From: Nocardioides humi
GTDB lineage: Bacteria; Actinomycetota; Actinomycetes; Propionibacteriales; Nocardioidaceae
Direction: 5' to 3'
DNA length: 64,000 nt
NCBI RefSeq assembly: GCF_006494775.1
Contig: NZ_CP041146.1
Location: 5,946,501 to 6,010,500 of the forward strand
Shown here: in pieces, positions 1 to 8,145 of the stretch
Position numbering within the stretch: the first letter of the stretch is position 1
Layout: each line of letters starts with the position of its first letter
Made by a program: the position numbers and the translations under genes
Notes under the pieces: generated by a model
The model's database searches: none
The model's input: only the letters and a program-made list of their open reading frames with translations
Told to the model about the DNA's origin: nothing

Positions 1-1
1 A

Positions 2-70
2 GACATCGGCGACGGCTCAGGGCTGCCGGTGGTGACATCCCACCGGGTGATCGCGGCGCCCGGCCTATGA
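2..70 (+). CDS. C-terminal fragment of an upstream gene, unidentified
   Basis: This frame is open from the window edge and ends at a TGA at 68-70; only 22 residues are visible, ending in SHRVIAAPGL. Composition is compatible with coding. In actinobacteria dnaE2 often follows imuA/imuB-type genes, but these residues are too few to assign a family. The end lies just before the dnaE2 promoter, so this gene and dnaE2 are probably separate transcription units. No function is claimed. Confidence 0.35.
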   Translation, partial: DIGDGSGLPVVTSHRVIAAPGL

Positions 71-88
71 CGAGCAAGCGATCCGAGC

Positions 89-117
89 TTGTCCTCGAAC
101 ATCTGTTCGAGTAGCGT
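89..117 (+). promoter_or_regulatory. LexA-controlled promoter of dnaE2 (perfect SOS box)
   Basis: A perfect 16-bp palindrome, TCGAACATCTGTTCGA, sits at 95-110 and matches the actinobacterial LexA box (CGAAC-N4-GTTCG). It fills most of the 17-bp spacer between a candidate -35 (TTGTCC, 89-94) and -10 (TAGCGT, 112-117), so bound LexA would block RNA polymerase. The predicted start site is near 124, which is itself an ATG. dnaE2 is a known SOS gene in mycobacteria, and the placement fits this. Confidence 0.88.
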
Positions 118-123
118 CGTTCC

Positions 124-162
124 ATGGATCCGCTCCTCGTCCGCGTCCGCCGCCTCGCCTGA
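124..162 (+). CDS. Possible 12-codon leaderless leader ORF upstream of dnaE2
   Basis: The ATG at 124 lies seven bases after the -10 element, where transcription should begin, so this ORF could be translated without a leader. It encodes MDPLLVRVRRLA and stops with TGA at 160-162, in the same frame as dnaE2, whose ATG follows six bases later. It may feed ribosomes to dnaE2 by reinitiation, or be an accident of the spacing. There is no similarity evidence. Confidence 0.3.
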   Translation: MDPLLVRVRRLA

Positions 163-168
163 GCCGCC

Positions 169-3100
169 ATGGGCTGGACCAACCCTCCGCTCCCGTGGCG
201 CGAGCTCGAGAGCCGGCTGTCCGGGCGGGCGCCGGTGCTCGAGTCGCCGGTGTCGCGGCGCAAGCAGCCGCGCGTCGAGCCGGAGCCCGTCCACCGTCCC
301 CCTGACGCGGTCCCGTACGCCGAGCTCCACTGCCACAGCCACTTCAGCTTCCTCGACGGGGCGAGCTCGCCCGGCGACCTCGTCAAGGAGGCCATCCGAC
401 TGGGGCTGGACGCGCTCGCGCTGACCGACCACGACGGGTTCGCGGGGGCGCCGCTGTTCGCGGAGGCGGGGACCGACTACGGCCTGGCGACGGTCTACGG
501 TGCCGAGCTGACCCTCGACGTCCACCGCTCCCAGAACGGCATCCCCGACCCCGAGGGCAGCCACCTGCTGGTGCTCGCGCGCGGGGTGGAGGGCTACCAC
601 CGGCTCTCGGGTGCGATCACCGAGGCCGGGCTGCGGGCGCCGGAGAAGGGCAGTCCCGCCCACGACCTCGACGAGCTCGCCGAGCGGGGGAGGGGGCACT
701 GGGTCGTGCTCACCGGGTGCCGCAAGGGGACGGTCCGCCAGGCCCTGAGGTACGACGGCCCGGCTGCCGCCGCCCACGAGCTCGACCTGCTCGTCGACCG
801 GTTCGGCCGCGAGCACGTCGTGGTGGAGCTGACGGCCAGCGACCACCCGGGCGGGGAGGAGGACAACGACCTGCTGGCCCGGATCGCCGACGACCGGGGC
901 CTTCGGCTCCTCGCGACCGGCAACGTCCACTACGCGACCCCGGAGAAGCGGCGGCTGGCGGCGGCGATGGCGGCGATCCGGGCCCGGCGCAGCATCGCCG
1001 AGCTCGACGGATGGCTCGACCTGTCCGGCGGGGCGCACCTGCGCAGCGGGGAGGAGATGCTGCGGAGGTTCGAGCGCCGGCCGGACGCCGTGCACCGGTC
1101 CGTCGTACTGGCGGACGAGTTGGCCTTCGACCTGCGCAAGGCCTCGCCGCGACTGCCGAAGGAGGGCATCCCCGAGGGACTGACCGCGGCGGAGCACCTG
1201 CGGCACCTGGTGGAGAAGGGATTCGCGTGGCGCTACGCCCGCGAGCCGCACGCGAAGGAGGCGCGGGAGCGGATCGAGCAGGAGATGAAGGTGATCCTCG
1301 AGAAGGACTTCGCCGGCTACTTCATCATCGTCCACGACATCGTCGCCTTCGCCCGCGGCGAGAGGATCCTCTGCCAGGGCCGGGGCTCCGCCGCGAGCAG
1401 CGCGGTCTGCTACGCGCTCGGGATCACCGCCATCGACTCGGTGCTCCACAATCTGCCGTTCGCGCGGTTCATCTCCGCCCACCGCGAGGAGGAGCCGGAC
1501 ATCGACGTCGACTTCGACTCCGACCGGCGCGAGGAGGTGATCCAGTGGGTCTACCGGAAGTACGGCCGCCGCAACGCCGCCCAGGTGTGCAACGTGATCA
1601 GCTACCGGCCGCGGATGGCGGTGCGCGACGCGGCCAAGGCGCTGGGCCACTCCATGGGCCAGCAGGACGCCTGGTCCAAGCAGGTCGACGGCTGGGGGCA
1701 GGAGGTCGGTGAGGAGGTGGTGCTGCCACCGCAGGTGCGCTGGCTGGCCACCGAGCTGATGTCCGCGCCCCGCCATCTCGGCATCCACTCCGGCGGGATG
1801 GTGCTCACCGAGCGGCCGATCGGCGAGGTCTGCCCGATCGAGAAGGCCCGGATGGAGGACCGGACCGTGCTGCAGTGGGACAAGGACGGCTGCGAGTCGA
1901 TGGGCCTGGTGAAGTTCGACCTGCTCGGGCTCGGCATGCTCGGCGCGCTCGACCACATGATCCGCCTGGTCGAGGAGCACCTCGGGGAGCGCTGGGAGCT
2001 GGGCACCATCCCGAAGGAGGAGCCGGCGGTCTACGAGATGCTCGGCCGCGCCGATGCGATCGGGGTGTTCCAGGTCGAGTCCCGCGCCCAGATCGGCACC
2101 CTGCCGCGGCTGCGGCCGCGGGAGTTCTACGAGCTCGCCATCGAGATCGCGCTGATCCGGCCCGGCCCGATCCAGGGCGGCGCGGTGCATCCCTACATCC
2201 GCCGCAAGACCGGCCAGGAGACGGGGTGGGAGTACGACCATCCGTCGTTGGAGCCGATCCTGGAGCGGACGCTCGGCGTCCCGCTCTTCCAGGAGCAGCT
2301 GATGGACATGGCCAGGACCCTGGGCGACTGCACCGCCGACGAGGCCGACCTGCTGCGCCGGGCGATGGGCTCCAAGCGCGGCATCGAGCGGATCGAGAAG
2401 GTCAAGGACAAGCTCTACGAGGGGATGGAGAAGCGCGGCATCACCGGTAAGAAGGCCCACGCGATCTACCAGAAGATCCTCTCCTTCGCCGACTTCGGGT
2501 TCGCCGAGTCCCACGCGCTCAGCTTCGCGCTGCTCGTCTACGCCTCGTCGTGGTTCAAGCTCCACTACCCGGCCGCGTTCCTGGCCGGGCTGCTGCGCAA
2601 CCAGCCGATGGGCTTCTACTCCGCGCAGTCCCTGGTCGCCGACGCTCGCCGCCACGGCGTCCTCGTCCTGCCGCCCGACCTCGTCCGCTCCGGCGTCCAG
2701 GCCGGGCTCGAGCCGTGCGAGGACCGGTCCGCCGCCCCGCTGCGGTACGACGGCGCGCTGGCCGTGCGGCTCGGGCTCGACGCGGTGAAGGGGATCGGCA
2801 AGGACGTCGCGGCCCGGATCGTGGCGGAGCGCGACACGGCGCCGTACGCCGACATCCGCGACCTCTCCCGGCGAGCCGGGTTGACCCAGGCGCAGCTCGA
2901 GGCGCTGGCCACGGCCGGCGCGCTCGCCGGCTTCGGGCTGGACCGCCGCCAGGCGCTGTGGATGGCGGGCCACGTCGAGAGCGCGGGACAGCTGCCCGGC
3001 AGCACTCCGTCGCCCCCGCCGCCGCGGCTGCCGGAGATGTCGGCCTGGGAGGTGACCCTGGCCGACCTGTGGGCGACCCGGATCTCCACGGACCTCCACC

Positions 3101-3477
3101 CGGTCCAGCACTTCCGGGAGATCCTCGCCGCGGCGGGCATCAGGTCGGTGGCCGACGTCCCCCTCGCCGATGCCGGCAGGCGGGTCCACGTCGCGGGGCT
3201 GATCACCCACCGGCAGCGCCCCGGGACGGCCGGTGGCGTCACCTTCCTCAACCTCGAGGACGAGACCGGGATGCTCAACGTGGTCTGCTCCGAGGGGGTG
3301 ATGAAGGTGCACCGGCAGGCGGCGCGCAACCGGGTCGCGGTGGTGATCCGCGGCAGGGTGGAGCGCCAGGACGGCGTCACCAACCTGCTCGCCGACCGGG
3401 TCGAGCCGCTCGACAGCGTGCTGCCCGGTGCCGGCGCCGCGCTCCAGGTCCGCCAGACCTCGCGCGACTTCCGCTAG
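169..3477 (+). CDS. dnaE2: Error-prone DNA polymerase III alpha subunit DnaE2 (ImuC)
   Basis: DnaE2 is the damage-inducible C-family polymerase that carries out translesion synthesis with ImuA'/ImuB in actinobacteria. The 1102 residues are close to the family's usual 1050-1100. A PHP domain starts near residue 50 (AELHCHSHFSFLDG). The polymerase palm carries the PDIDVDFDSDRR motif near residue 445 with two of the catalytic aspartates. Finger and tandem helix-hairpin-helix regions follow, and a C-terminal OB fold lies near residues 1005-1080. The ATG at 169 follows directly after a TGA in the same frame, so no longer ATG form is possible; the ribosome-binding site is weak. The LexA box upstream supports SOS control. 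The imuA'/imuB partners are not inside the window. Confidence 0.95.
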   Translation: MGWTNPPLPWRELESRLSGRAPVLESPVSRRKQPRVEPEPVHRPPDAVPYAELHCHSHFSFLDGASSPGDLVKEAIRLGLDALALTDHDGFAGAPLFAEAGTDYGLATVYGAELTLDVHRSQNGIPDPEGSHLLVLARGVEGYHRLSGAITEAGLRAPEKGSPAHDLDELAERGRGHWVVLTGCRKGTVRQALRYDGPAAAAHELDLLVDRFGREHVVVELTASDHPGGEEDNDLLARIADDRGLRLLATGNVHYATPEKRRLAAAMAAIRARRSIAELDGWLDLSGGAHLRSGEEMLRRFERRPDAVHRSVVLADELAFDLRKASPRLPKEGIPEGLTAAEHLRHLVEKGFAWRYAREPHAKEARERIEQEMKVILEKDFAGYFIIVHDIVAFARGERILCQGRGSAASSAVCYALGITAIDSVLHNLPFARFISAHREEEPDIDVDFDSDRREEVIQWVYRKYGRRNAAQVCNVISYRPRMAVRDAAKALGHSMGQQDAWSKQVDGWGQEVGEEVVLPPQVRWLATELMSAPRHLGIHSGGMVLTERPIGEVCPIEKARMEDRTVLQWDKDGCESMGLVKFDLLGLGMLGALDHMIRLVEEHLGERWELGTIPKEEPAVYEMLGRADAIGVFQVESRAQIGTLPRLRPREFYELAIEIALIRPGPIQGGAVHPYIRRKTGQETGWEYDHPSLEPILERTLGVPLFQEQLMDMARTLGDCTADEADLLRRAMGSKRGIERIEKVKDKLYEGMEKRGITGKKAHAIYQKILSFADFGFAESHALSFALLVYASSWFKLHYPAAFLAGLLRNQPMGFYSAQSLVADARRHGVLVLPPDLVRSGVQAGLEPCEDRSAAPLRYDGALAVRLGLDAVKGIGKDVAARIVAERDTAPYADIRDLSRRAGLTQAQLEALATAGALAGFGLDRRQALWMAGHVESAGQLPGSTPSPPPPRLPEMSAWEVTLADLWATRISTDLHPVQHFREILAAAGIRSVADVPLADAGRRVHVAGLITHRQRPGTAGGVTFLNLEDETGMLNVVCSEGVMKVHRQAARNRVAVVIRGRVERQDGVTNLLADRVEPLDSVLPGAGAALQVRQTSRDFR

Positions 3478-3511
3478 TGGTCCTGAGGGCACGCATTTCG
3501 CGTCCGGGACA

Positions 3512-4036
3512 CTAGGAGACGAGGCCGCAGGCCACCTGGCCGACCAGGCCCCAGCCGTCCGGCACCGCCCCGGAGTACCCGTAGAACGTCACGCTGGTGC
3601 CGTCGCCGGCCAGCCGGGCCTGGGCGAGGGAGTTGTAGTAGACCGCGACGCCCTGGACGTCGTTCGGGTCGAGCTTGGTCCAGGTCACGCCGTGGGTCAG
3701 CACCTTCTTGCCCGGCGGGCAGTTCACGACCACGTCGAGCCAGTCGCCCGTGCCGGTCGACTCCCGGCTGGTGCCGGTGACGATCTCGTACCCGCTCACA
3801 CCCGGCGCGCCCGCCGCACCCCGCGGCCCCACCGGCCCGGTCGCCGCGGCCTTCGCGTCGGCGGCCAGGTCCGCGGCCGTGACCTGGCCGTTCCTGATGT
3901 GCTTGCTGGTGATCGCGTTCTTGGCGATCTGCTTGCCGGTGATCTTCCCGGCGGCGTACGCGCCCCCGGAGAGGGCGACGACGAGAGCGAGCGTGGCGAC
4001 GATGCCGGCGTACAAGCCGGGCCTGAAGCGGAACAT
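3512..4036 (-). CDS. Secreted or membrane-anchored protein with short collagen-like segment
   Basis: The 174-residue protein has a hydrophobic N-terminal segment (about residues 8-29, signal peptide or anchor). A repeat-like stretch (ITGKQIAKN, AITSKHIRNG) seen in many actinobacterial surface proteins follows. A short Gly-Pro-rich collagen-like run (GPVGPRGAAGAPG, about residues 67-79) and a C-terminal globular domain with two cysteines complete it. It faces dnaE2 end to end with a 34-bp gap. The function is unknown; a cell-surface role is inferred from the N-terminus only. Confidence 0.7.
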   Translation of the reverse strand: MFRFRPGLYAGIVATLALVVALSGGAYAAGKITGKQIAKNAITSKHIRNGQVTAADLAADAKAAATGPVGPRGAAGAPGVSGYEIVTGTSRESTGTGDWLDVVVNCPPGKKVLTHGVTWTKLDPNDVQGVAVYYNSLAQARLAGDGTSVTFYGYSGAVPDGWGLVGQVACGLVS

Positions 4037-4214
4037 GCGGTCACGCTAGGAGCGGCCCGCGGGGTGCACATCAGGGTGCGACCCCAACATCTGTCCACGC
4101 TGCGACCTTCTCCGTACGTCCCGTACGCCGTGCCGCGGCCAGGCCGATTCGGGAGAGCCCGCGGGCCTGCGGTAGTGTTCCGTTCGCTCCGGCCCGGTGC
4201 TCCGGGCGGGGCTT

Positions 4215-4288
4215 CGGGCTGTAGCGCAGCTTGGTAGCGCACCTGACTGGGGGTCAGGGGGTCGCAGGTTCAAATCCTGTCAGCCCGA
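4215..4288 (+). tRNA. tRNA-Pro (anticodon GGG)
   Basis: The 74-nt cloverleaf has a 7-bp acceptor stem (CGGGCTG with CAGCCCG) and a D stem GCGC/GCGC. The anticodon stem is CCTGA/TCAGG around loop CTGGGGG, so the anticodon is GGG at 4249-4251. The T arm is GCAGG-TTCAAAT-CCTGT. The discriminator is A4288 and CCA is not encoded. It decodes CCC and is followed directly by a strong terminator. Confidence 0.97.
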
Positions 4289-4295
4289 CGTCGTG

Positions 4296-4346
4296 GAGAG
4301 CCCCTCCCGACCGCGAGTGCAGCGGTCGGGAGGGGCTCTCGCTTTT
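4296..4346 (+). terminator. Rho-independent terminator after tRNA-Pro
   Basis: A perfect 19-bp inverted repeat (4296-4314 with 4322-4340) around a 7-nt loop is followed by GCTTTTT. It ends the tRNA transcript before the XRE gene begins at 4407. Confidence 0.92.
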
Positions 4347-4406
4347 TCGGGGCCGATGACCTCGGAGGTCATGGGAGCGAGGACCCGCCGTCCCTAGGGT
4401 GGGGCC

Positions 4407-5183
4407 ATGACCACGGTGATGGAGAGCCCGCAGGTCGGGCCGATGCTTCGGTCGTGGCGCGAGCGGCGCCGGTTCAGCCAGCAGGAGCTGTCGAACCTCT
4501 CGACGGTCTCGACCCGGCACCTCAGCCGCGTGGAGACGGGCCGGGCGCACCCGACGCCGGAGATGATCCTGCACCTGGCGGAGAACCTGGAGGTCCCGTT
4601 GCGCGAGCGCAACCACCTGCTGCTGGCGGCCGGCTACGCGCCGCGCTACCCGGAGCGCGGTCTGGACGACGGCTCGCTGGCGGTGGTGATGGAGGGCCTG
4701 CGCGGGCTGCTCGACGCCCACCTGCCGTACCCCGCCCTGCTGCTGGACGACCACTGGGACGTCGTGGACGCCAACGCCGCCATCACGGCGCTGCTGGCGG
4801 GATGCGCGCCCGAGCTGCTGGAGCCGCCGGTCAACGTGGTCCGGCTGTGCCTGCACGACGACGGCCTCGCACCGCAGATCGACAACCTCGACCAGTGGGC
4901 GGCCCACCTCTACCACCAGGCGGTGCACCGCGCCGAGCGCACCCACGACCCGCGCCACCACGCGCTGGCGGCCGAGGTGGCGGAGCTGCGGGGCGGCGTG
5001 CCGCGGCTGGAGCCGGCAGCCGGCCCGGTGCTCACGATGCAGCTGCGGGTGGGCGAGCGGACCCTGCGGATGTTCAGCACCTCCGCGCAGCTGACGACCG
5101 TGGCCGACGCGGCGCTCGAGGGACTGCGGCTGGAGACCTTCCTGCCGGCCGACGAGGCCACCCGGGAGTTCTTCTTGCTTTAA
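4407..5183 (+). CDS. XRE-family regulator with MmyB-like ligand-binding domain
   Basis: The 258-residue DNA-binding protein has a helix-turn-helix at about residues 11-65 (FSQQELSNLSTVSTRHLSRVETG is the recognition region). The rest resembles the MmyB-type PAS-like domain that binds fatty-acid-like ligands in related actinobacterial regulators. The start follows a GGGTGGGG ribosome-binding site. The next gene, an AurF-like oxygenase, begins 25 bp downstream with its own promoter and a palindromic site. The regulator may therefore control that gene, which is inference from position only. Confidence 0.85.
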   Translation: MTTVMESPQVGPMLRSWRERRRFSQQELSNLSTVSTRHLSRVETGRAHPTPEMILHLAENLEVPLRERNHLLLAAGYAPRYPERGLDDGSLAVVMEGLRGLLDAHLPYPALLLDDHWDVVDANAAITALLAGCAPELLEPPVNVVRLCLHDDGLAPQIDNLDQWAAHLYHQAVHRAERTHDPRHHALAAEVAELRGGVPRLEPAAGPVLTMQLRVGERTLRMFSTSAQLTTVADAALEGLRLETFLPADEATREFFLL

Positions 5184-5202
5184 GTGTTACCAGCGGTAGC
5201 AT
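5175..5202 (+). promoter_or_regulatory. Leaderless promoter and palindromic operator before the AurF-like oxygenase
   Basis: A candidate -35 (TTGCTT, 5175-5180) and -10 (TAGCAT, 5197-5202) are spaced 16 bp apart, and the -10 ends seven bases before the ATG at 5209, so transcript and start codon coincide. An imperfect palindrome, TGTTACC-AGC-GGTAGCA (5185-5201, 6 of 7 pairs), overlaps the -10. This is the expected position of a repressor site. Confidence 0.6.
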
Positions 5203-5208
5203 CTAGCC

Positions 5209-6180
5209 ATGGGTGGCATCGGCGTGAACCAGACGGACTACCAGGACATGCTCCGGACCCTGTCCGAGGCCTCGGTCGAGCACCACTTCGACGCGTTCGT
5301 GGACGTGCCGTGGGACGACCCGGCGTACGCCGTCGATCCCCACGACCCGCGCTGGGTCCTCCCGGAGGTCGACCCGCTCGGGCGCACCGAGTGGTACCGC
5401 TCGCTGCCGCTGGAGCGGCGGATCGAGGTCGGCTTCTACCGCCAGACCAATGTCGTGAAGGTGGGCCTGCAGTTCGAGCAGGTGCTCATCGCCGGGCTGA
5501 TGATGTACTGCCTCGACCTGCCCAACGGGCGCGCCGAGTTCCGGTACTCCACGCACGAGGCGACCGAGGAGTGCCACCACACCCAGATGTTCCAGGAGTT
5601 CGTGAACCGGACCGGCCTGGACGTCCCCGGCGCCCACAGCCTGTTCCGCGCGCTCGGCCCCTTCCTGCCGCTCGCCGCCAAGCACCTGCCGTTCCTCTTC
5701 TTCGTCGGTGTGCTCGGCGGCGAGGAGCCGATCGACCACGTCCAGAAGGTGATGCTGCGCTCGGGGGAGCAGATGCACCCGCTGCTGGAGCGGATCAGCC
5801 AGATCCACGTCGCCGAGGAGGCGCGGCACATCGGCTTCGCCCACCAGTTCCTCGAGCACCGCGCTCCGCGCCTCAACCTCCTGCAGCGCAGCGTCGCGTC
5901 GGTGCTCACGCCCGTGGTGATGCGGGTGCTGTGCGACGCGATCGTGGTCCCGGGGCCGAAGGCGATCCGCGACATGGGCATCCCCAAGGAGGTCGTGCGC
6001 GAGGTCTGGTGGGGGAGTCCCGAGTCGCGGAAGTTCCTGCGCGACATGTTCGGCGACGTGCGGATGCTCGCTGAGGAGACCGGCCTGATGAACCCGGTCG
6101 CGCGCCGGGTCTGGCGCGCGCTCGGCATCGCCGGCCGGCCGAACCGGTTCCGCAGCGAGCCGGCGCCCGCCGCGGGCTGA
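5209..6180 (+). CDS. AurF-like diiron oxygenase
   Basis: This 323-residue protein of the p-aminobenzoate N-oxygenase (AurF) type would use a carboxylate-bridged diiron centre to oxidise an unknown substrate. Two helices with the iron-ligand pattern are visible: EATEECHHTQMFQEF near residues 116-130 and VAEEARHIGFAHQFLEH near 201-217. Many actinobacteria carry such paralogues without a known substrate, so N-oxygenation is not claimed. The gene has no ribosome-binding site, fitting the leaderless promoter upstream. Its stop codon lies inside the left arm of the long palindromic element at 6177-6343. Confidence 0.85.
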   Translation: MGGIGVNQTDYQDMLRTLSEASVEHHFDAFVDVPWDDPAYAVDPHDPRWVLPEVDPLGRTEWYRSLPLERRIEVGFYRQTNVVKVGLQFEQVLIAGLMMYCLDLPNGRAEFRYSTHEATEECHHTQMFQEFVNRTGLDVPGAHSLFRALGPFLPLAAKHLPFLFFVGVLGGEEPIDHVQKVMLRSGEQMHPLLERISQIHVAEEARHIGFAHQFLEHRAPRLNLLQRSVASVLTPVVMRVLCDAIVVPGPKAIRDMGIPKEVVREVWWGSPESRKFLRDMFGDVRMLAEETGLMNPVARRVWRALGIAGRPNRFRSEPAPAAG

Positions 6181-6343
6181 GCCTGAATCCACCGATTTTC
6201 GACTGCTGCGCCCCACCACACGGGCGCGCTCGCTGCGTTGCAGACGCTCGATGGTGCAACCAGACCGCCGTCGCGCCTGCGCCTTGCGATCGCACCCGTG
6301 TGGTGACGCTCGCGACGCCGGAAATCGATGGATTCAGGCTGAG
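6177..6343. repeat. Palindromic intergenic element, copy 1 (conserved core, locus-specific arms)
   Basis: A 25-bp arm at 6177-6201 (beginning CTGAGCCTGAATCCA) is repeated in inverse at 6319-6343 with 22 of 25 matches. A second inner inverted repeat (CACCACACGGG with CCCGTGTGGTG) lies inside. The core carries GCGTTGCAGACGCTCGATGG (6235-6254), CGCCTTGCGATCGCAC (6280-6295) and GACGCTCGCGACGCC (6305-6319), shared with copies near 40.0 kb and in part near 60.5 kb. It sits between the ends of two converging genes and would fold into a long hairpin able to stop transcription from both sides. Confidence 0.75.
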
Positions 6344-6344
6344 G

Positions 6345-7283
6345 TCAGGTCAGGTACCAGTCCGGCAGCGGTCCGGGCCGCAGGTCGGTGTCGTCACCGG
6401 GACGGGTGAGGGTGAGGACGGCGCGGACGATCTCGGGGCGGTCGTGGAGGGCGTCGGCGATGGCGCCGAGGCGGCCGGCGACATCGGACTCCGGGGCGTC
6501 GCCGATGAGGTCGACGGCGGCGACCAGGAAGATCCGGTCGGCGCCGACCCACTCCATGTGGAGGTAGCTGATCCGGGCGATCTCGGGATGCTCGAGCAGC
6601 GCCCGGAGCGCCACATTGCGGGCCAGCGGCGTCACCGCCTCGCCGGTCAGGAAGTCCATATTGCGCCGGATCAGGAACAGCGCCACCACGCCGAGCAGGA
6701 TGCCGACCAGGATCGAGCCCAGCGCGTCCCAGACCGGGTCGCCCGTCAGCTGGTGCAGCAGGATGCCGGCGAAGGCGATGAGCAGGCCGACGAGCGCGGC
6801 GAAGTCCTCGGCGAAGACGGCCCGCAGCATCGGGTTCGAGGTGACCTTCAGGTAGCGCAGCGGGTGCAGCCGACGGGGTACGGCGTCCGCGCGGGCCTGT
6901 CGCAGCGCCTGCAGGAAGGACGTCCCCTCGAGCACGAACGCGATGCCCAGCACGGCATACGCCCAGGTGTACGACGGCGCGTCGGCCTCGCCGTGCAGCG
7001 ACTGCAGTCCGTGCCAGATCGAGACGGCCGAGCCGACCGTGAACAGCCCGAAGGCCGCGAACATCGACCAGATGTAGCCCACGCGGCCGTAGCCGAGAGA
7101 GTGCTCGGCGTCCGGTGGCCGGCCCGCCTTGCGCTCGCCGACGAGCAGGAACACCTCGTTGCCGGTGTCGGCCCACGAGTGCGCGGCCTCCGCGGTCATC
7201 GACGCCGATCCGGTGACCACGGCGGCGATCGACTTCGCCACGGCGATGAGCGCGTTCGCGGCGAGGGCGATGATGACCGTCAC
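6345..7283 (-). CDS. Cation diffusion facilitator (CDF) family transporter
   Basis: The 312-residue inner-membrane protein is of the cation efflux type (SLC30A9/YdfM-like branch). Transmembrane helices lie near residues 4-24, 70-90, 105-125, 158-178 and 187-207. The CDF signature [12 protein letters not shown] near residues 33-45 supplies the HxxxD metal site, and [14 protein letters not shown] marks the fifth helix. A cytoplasmic C-terminal domain follows. The exported ion, probably a divalent transition metal, cannot be read from the sequence. The gene runs toward the AurF-like gene and ends at the palindromic element. Confidence 0.9.
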   Translation of the reverse strand: MTVIIALAANALIAVAKSIAAVVTGSASMTAEAAHSWADTGNEVFLLVGERKAGRPPDAEHSLGYGRVGYIWSMFAAFGLFTVGSAVSIWHGLQSLHGEADAPSYTWAYAVLGIAFVLEGTSFLQALRQARADAVPRRLHPLRYLKVTSNPMLRAVFAEDFAALVGLLIAFAGILLHQLTGDPVWDALGSILVGILLGVVALFLIRRNMDFLTGEAVTPLARNVALRALLEHPEIARISYLHMEWVGADRIFLVAAVDLIGDAPESDVAGRLGAIADALHDRPEIVRAVLTLTRPGDDTDLRPGPLPDWYLT

Positions 7284-7302
7284 CCGGTCATTGTGCTGCC
7301 CC

Positions 7303-8043
7303 TCAGCCGGCGGCGTCGGTGAGGCTGCGCCGCATGTCGACCACCCACTGCTTGTAGGCGACGTGGGAGGCCCGCAGCGCGTCGCCCGGCCAGTCGGCGG
7401 GGAGCAGGGCTGCGGGCAGCACGGGATCGGCGAGCAGGTGGCGCCCGGAGGTGGCGCAGGCGGTGAACCGGAGCACCGGGTCGTCGGTGGCCGTCGCGTC
7501 CAGCAGCCGCCGCGCGGCCGCGGCCCAGGCGTCGAGGTCCCAGAGCCGGGCCGCGAGCCCGGCGGGGTCGGCCGCGGGGGCGGCGCCGGTGAAGCGCTCG
7601 CACACCTCGGCGACGACGCCCGGCCAGGTCAGGTCCAGGTTGGCGGGGCGGGTCCACAGGCCCTCGCGGAGCTCGGCGAGCCGGAGCTCGGACAGCGTCG
7701 CACGCAGGTCGGCCCGCTCGCTCGCCGTACGCCCCGCGGTGGTGACGGCCACCAGCTCCCAGGTCCCGTCCCAGTCCCGCAGCGACGGGTGGGCGGCCTC
7801 CTCCTGCCGGCGCTGGCGGGCGACCAGCCGGTCGGACAGGCGGTATCCGCCGTCCGCATCCCGTACGACGTCGCCTGCGGCGGCCATCCGGGACAGCGCG
7901 ACCCGCACCGTCGGCTCCGCGAAGCCCACGATCGACGCCCCCGCCACCAGCTCGCGCGTGCTCAGCCGCGCGACCTCCGCTCCCAGCAGCAGCGTGAGCA
8001 GGGCGGAGCGGGTGGTGACGGGCTTGAGGGTGGGAGCGGCCAT
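7303..8043 (-). CDS. PaaX-family transcriptional regulator
   Basis: The 246-residue protein resembles PaaX, the GntR-like winged-helix repressor of phenylacetate catabolism. An N-terminal winged helix ([17 protein letters not shown]) and the PaaX central and C-terminal regions are present. The ATG at 8043 was chosen over one ten codons upstream because a TAACAT element on the minus strand precedes it at the spacing of a leaderless start. No phenylacetate genes lie nearby, so the regulated pathway is unknown. It diverges from the SDR gene at 8146 and may regulate it. Confidence 0.85.
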   Translation of the reverse strand: MAAPTLKPVTTRSALLTLLLGAEVARLSTRELVAGASIVGFAEPTVRVALSRMAAAGDVVRDADGGYRLSDRLVARQRRQEEAAHPSLRDWDGTWELVAVTTAGRTASERADLRATLSELRLAELREGLWTRPANLDLTWPGVVAEVCERFTGAAPAADPAGLAARLWDLDAWAAAARRLLDATATDDPVLRFTACATSGRHLLADPVLPAALLPADWPGDALRASHVAYKQWVVDMRRSLTDAAG

Positions 8044-8145
8044 GGCGACGATGATGTTACAGACCGACGACATCCGCAGCGAACCTGTTGTGATCTCCGT
8101 CTAACATCCTTGGCACGATTGTCGCCGCTGTGTAACGGTGCCGCC

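Noticed and set aside
67..114. 15-codon ORF overlapping the upstream stop (ATGA)
   Set aside because: It covers the dnaE2 promoter and LexA box, which explain the sequence better than coding.
4215..4288. Integration site at tRNA-Pro
   Set aside because: No integrase gene and no direct repeat of the tRNA 3' end were noticed elsewhere in the window.
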